The position numbers and the translations under genes were made by a program. 7,341 bases of DNA. Origin: Lachnospiraceae bacterium. Its GTDB lineage: Bacteria > Bacillota > Clostridia > Lachnospirales > Lachnospiraceae. Of this stretch, positions 6,247-7,341 are shown one piece after another (within the stretch, counting starts at the first letter, position 1; each line of letters begins with the position of its first letter). The notes beneath the pieces are model-generated. The model worked only from the letters and a program-made list of their open reading frames with translations. It was not told the DNA's origin and did not search any database. The stretch is from the NCBI GenBank assembly GCA_003542935.1, contig DPJQ01000240.1, positions 1 to 7,341 of the forward strand. Direction: 5' to 3'.

Positions 6247-7341
6247 CTAATCCACGGATTTCATACTTTCTACCATGCTGATCTTCTTCAATTTGCCCGA
6301 CATGACCAGACAGACCAGTCCTGTAAACACCATAGTGATCACAAAAGCGTACACAAAACTCATGGGATAGATCCGCCGCCCGAACATGATGTTGGACACC
6401 TCTGCCGTCACCACGATAAACCGGTTCAAGTAGATACCGCCCACCAGCCCGACGGCGGCTCCCATAATGCTCAGAACCACTGTTTCCCGATAGATATAGG
6501 CGTTTACCTCCCCCGGATAGAAACCCAGCACCTTGATCGTGGCAATCTCCTTCTCCCGCTCGCTGATATTGATATTCGTCAGATTATACAGTACCACAAA
6601 GGCCAGCAGTCCGGCACAGACGATCAGCACCACCACGATATAGTCCACCTTGCCCAGCATGTTCTCAAAAGTAGATATGACTGTCGAATTATACTGTGCC
6701 GATGATACCTCCTCCAAAGCCAGCAGCTCCGTGATCACCCGTTCCTCTTCCTCCGGCTCCACCGGATAGATGACATGGCGGGTACCGTACTCCACCGTTT
6801 TTCCGAAAGCTTCCCCATAAGCCGCGGCACCCAGATAGACGAAAGAGCGGATATAATTTTCCGTGATCCCCGTCACTGTCAGCTCTGCCCGGGCATCGTC
6901 CCCGTCTTCCAGCGTAAAAGTATCGCCCACAGACAATCCAAACGTATCCGCCAGCTTCTCCGTCAACAGTACCGAGGACTCATCAAAAGAAATCTCCCGG
7001 CCGCTTTTCCTGTCACGAAATACCATGAAGTTCCGGTACTCCCTGGCCGATTCGGGAATCACCAGCACGGTATCCTCCTTCCGCCGCCCCTGCAGAATGC
7101 TGACCTGCTCGCTGTGGACGGCCGCATAACCCTGGGCATGGCTGTCCAGATAAGCCTGCAGAGCCTCTACATGTTCCTGTGACGCCTTATCTTCCAGATC
7201 AACAGTCAGATGATACTGCTGCAGCTCCTCATACTGGATCCCCACGATATCGCCGATAGCGTCCCGGATGCCGAAACCGGCCAGCAGGAGGGCCGTACAG
7301 CCGGCTATACCCACCAGCGTCATAAACAGCCGCTTTTTGTA
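6247..7341 (-). CDS. FtsX-like ABC transporter permease, C-terminal part (partial)
   Basis: The frame is open to the right edge and gives 364 residues, ending in MVESMKSVD and TAG at 6249-6247. The internal ATG at 7323 is not the true start: the frame continues upstream as YKKRLF, which looks like the basic stretch before a transmembrane helix. Counting from the right edge, a helix lies at about 7-27 and an extracytoplasmic region at about 36-230. Three helices follow at about 234-256, 287-306 and 330-348. The cytoplasmic segment NINISEREKEIATIKVLGF (256-274) is typical of FtsX/MacB-type permeases, where it couples to the ATPase. This arrangement fits the second half of a large two-domain FtsX permease, with the ATP-binding partner beyond the edge. 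Such permeases often export peptides or lipids or answer envelope stress; the substrate here is unknown. It precedes larE in a likely operon. Confidence 0.88.
   Translation of the reverse strand, partial: YKKRLFMTLVGIAGCTALLLAGFGIRDAIGDIVGIQYEELQQYHLTVDLEDKASQEHVEALQAYLDSHAQGYAAVHSEQVSILQGRRKEDTVLVIPESAREYRNFMVFRDRKSGREISFDESSVLLTEKLADTFGLSVGDTFTLEDGDDARAELTVTGITENYIRSFVYLGAAAYGEAFGKTVEYGTRHVIYPVEPEEEERVITELLALEEVSSAQYNSTVISTFENMLGKVDYIVVVLIVCAGLLAFVVLYNLTNINISEREKEIATIKVLGFYPGEVNAYIYRETVVLSIMGAAVGLVGGIYLNRFIVVTAEVSNIMFGRRIYPMSFVYAFVITMVFTGLVCLVMSGKLKKISMVESMKSVD

Noticed and set aside
5320..6705. A 461-codon plus-strand open frame
   Set aside because: It is antisense to larE and the FtsX permease, both of which have diagnostic motifs. 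Its translation is rich in H, Q, R and P with no family resemblance.

Overview
The window looks like a chromosomal segment from a spore-forming Clostridia species, most likely a Lachnospiraceae-type gut Firmicute. Three things point there: a SleC-type cortex-lytic enzyme, strong AGGAGG-type ribosome binding sites before several genes, and a moderately high-GC coding style. No rRNA or other taxonomic marker is present, so this is inference from gene content.

Layout. Bases 1-183 hold the start of an AT-rich, unrecognised gene on the minus strand. A 256-base divergent regulatory region (184-439) separates it from a plus-strand gene (440-2017). That gene encodes a two-helix potassium-channel pore joined to a large cytoplasmic region with one clear Rossmann (RCK/TrkA-N-like) motif and a C-terminal RyR (ryanodine-receptor repeat) domain. 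Its stop codon overlaps that of a convergent alpha/beta-hydrolase (2014-2871, minus). The hydrolase probably follows a small cysteine-rich protein of the DUF6951 type (2974-3285, minus) in one transcript. A second divergent region (3286-3458) carries a good sigma-A-type promoter for the minus genes and a possible mother-cell sporulation promoter for the plus gene. The plus gene (3459-5312) is a 617-residue SleC-family enzyme with two peptidoglycan-binding domains and two LysM repeats added at its C-terminus. It converges on a minus-strand pair: the C-terminal half of an FtsX-type ABC permease running off the right edge (6247 to >7341), then a LarE-type PP-loop sulfur transferase (5377-6228) 18 bases downstream.

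How the genes work together. I see no single pathway across the window; it reads as short, independent transcription units in alternating orientation. The most unusual item is the K+ channel-Rossmann-RyR fusion, a plausible ligand-gated bacterial K+ channel in which a nucleotide-type signal might be sensed by the Rossmann and/or RyR domain. SleC should act on spore cortex at germination. LarE should act in assembly of the nickel-pincer nucleotide cofactor, but no larA, larB or larC lies within the window. I found no CRISPR array, tRNA, rRNA, insertion sequence or convincing intrinsic terminator.
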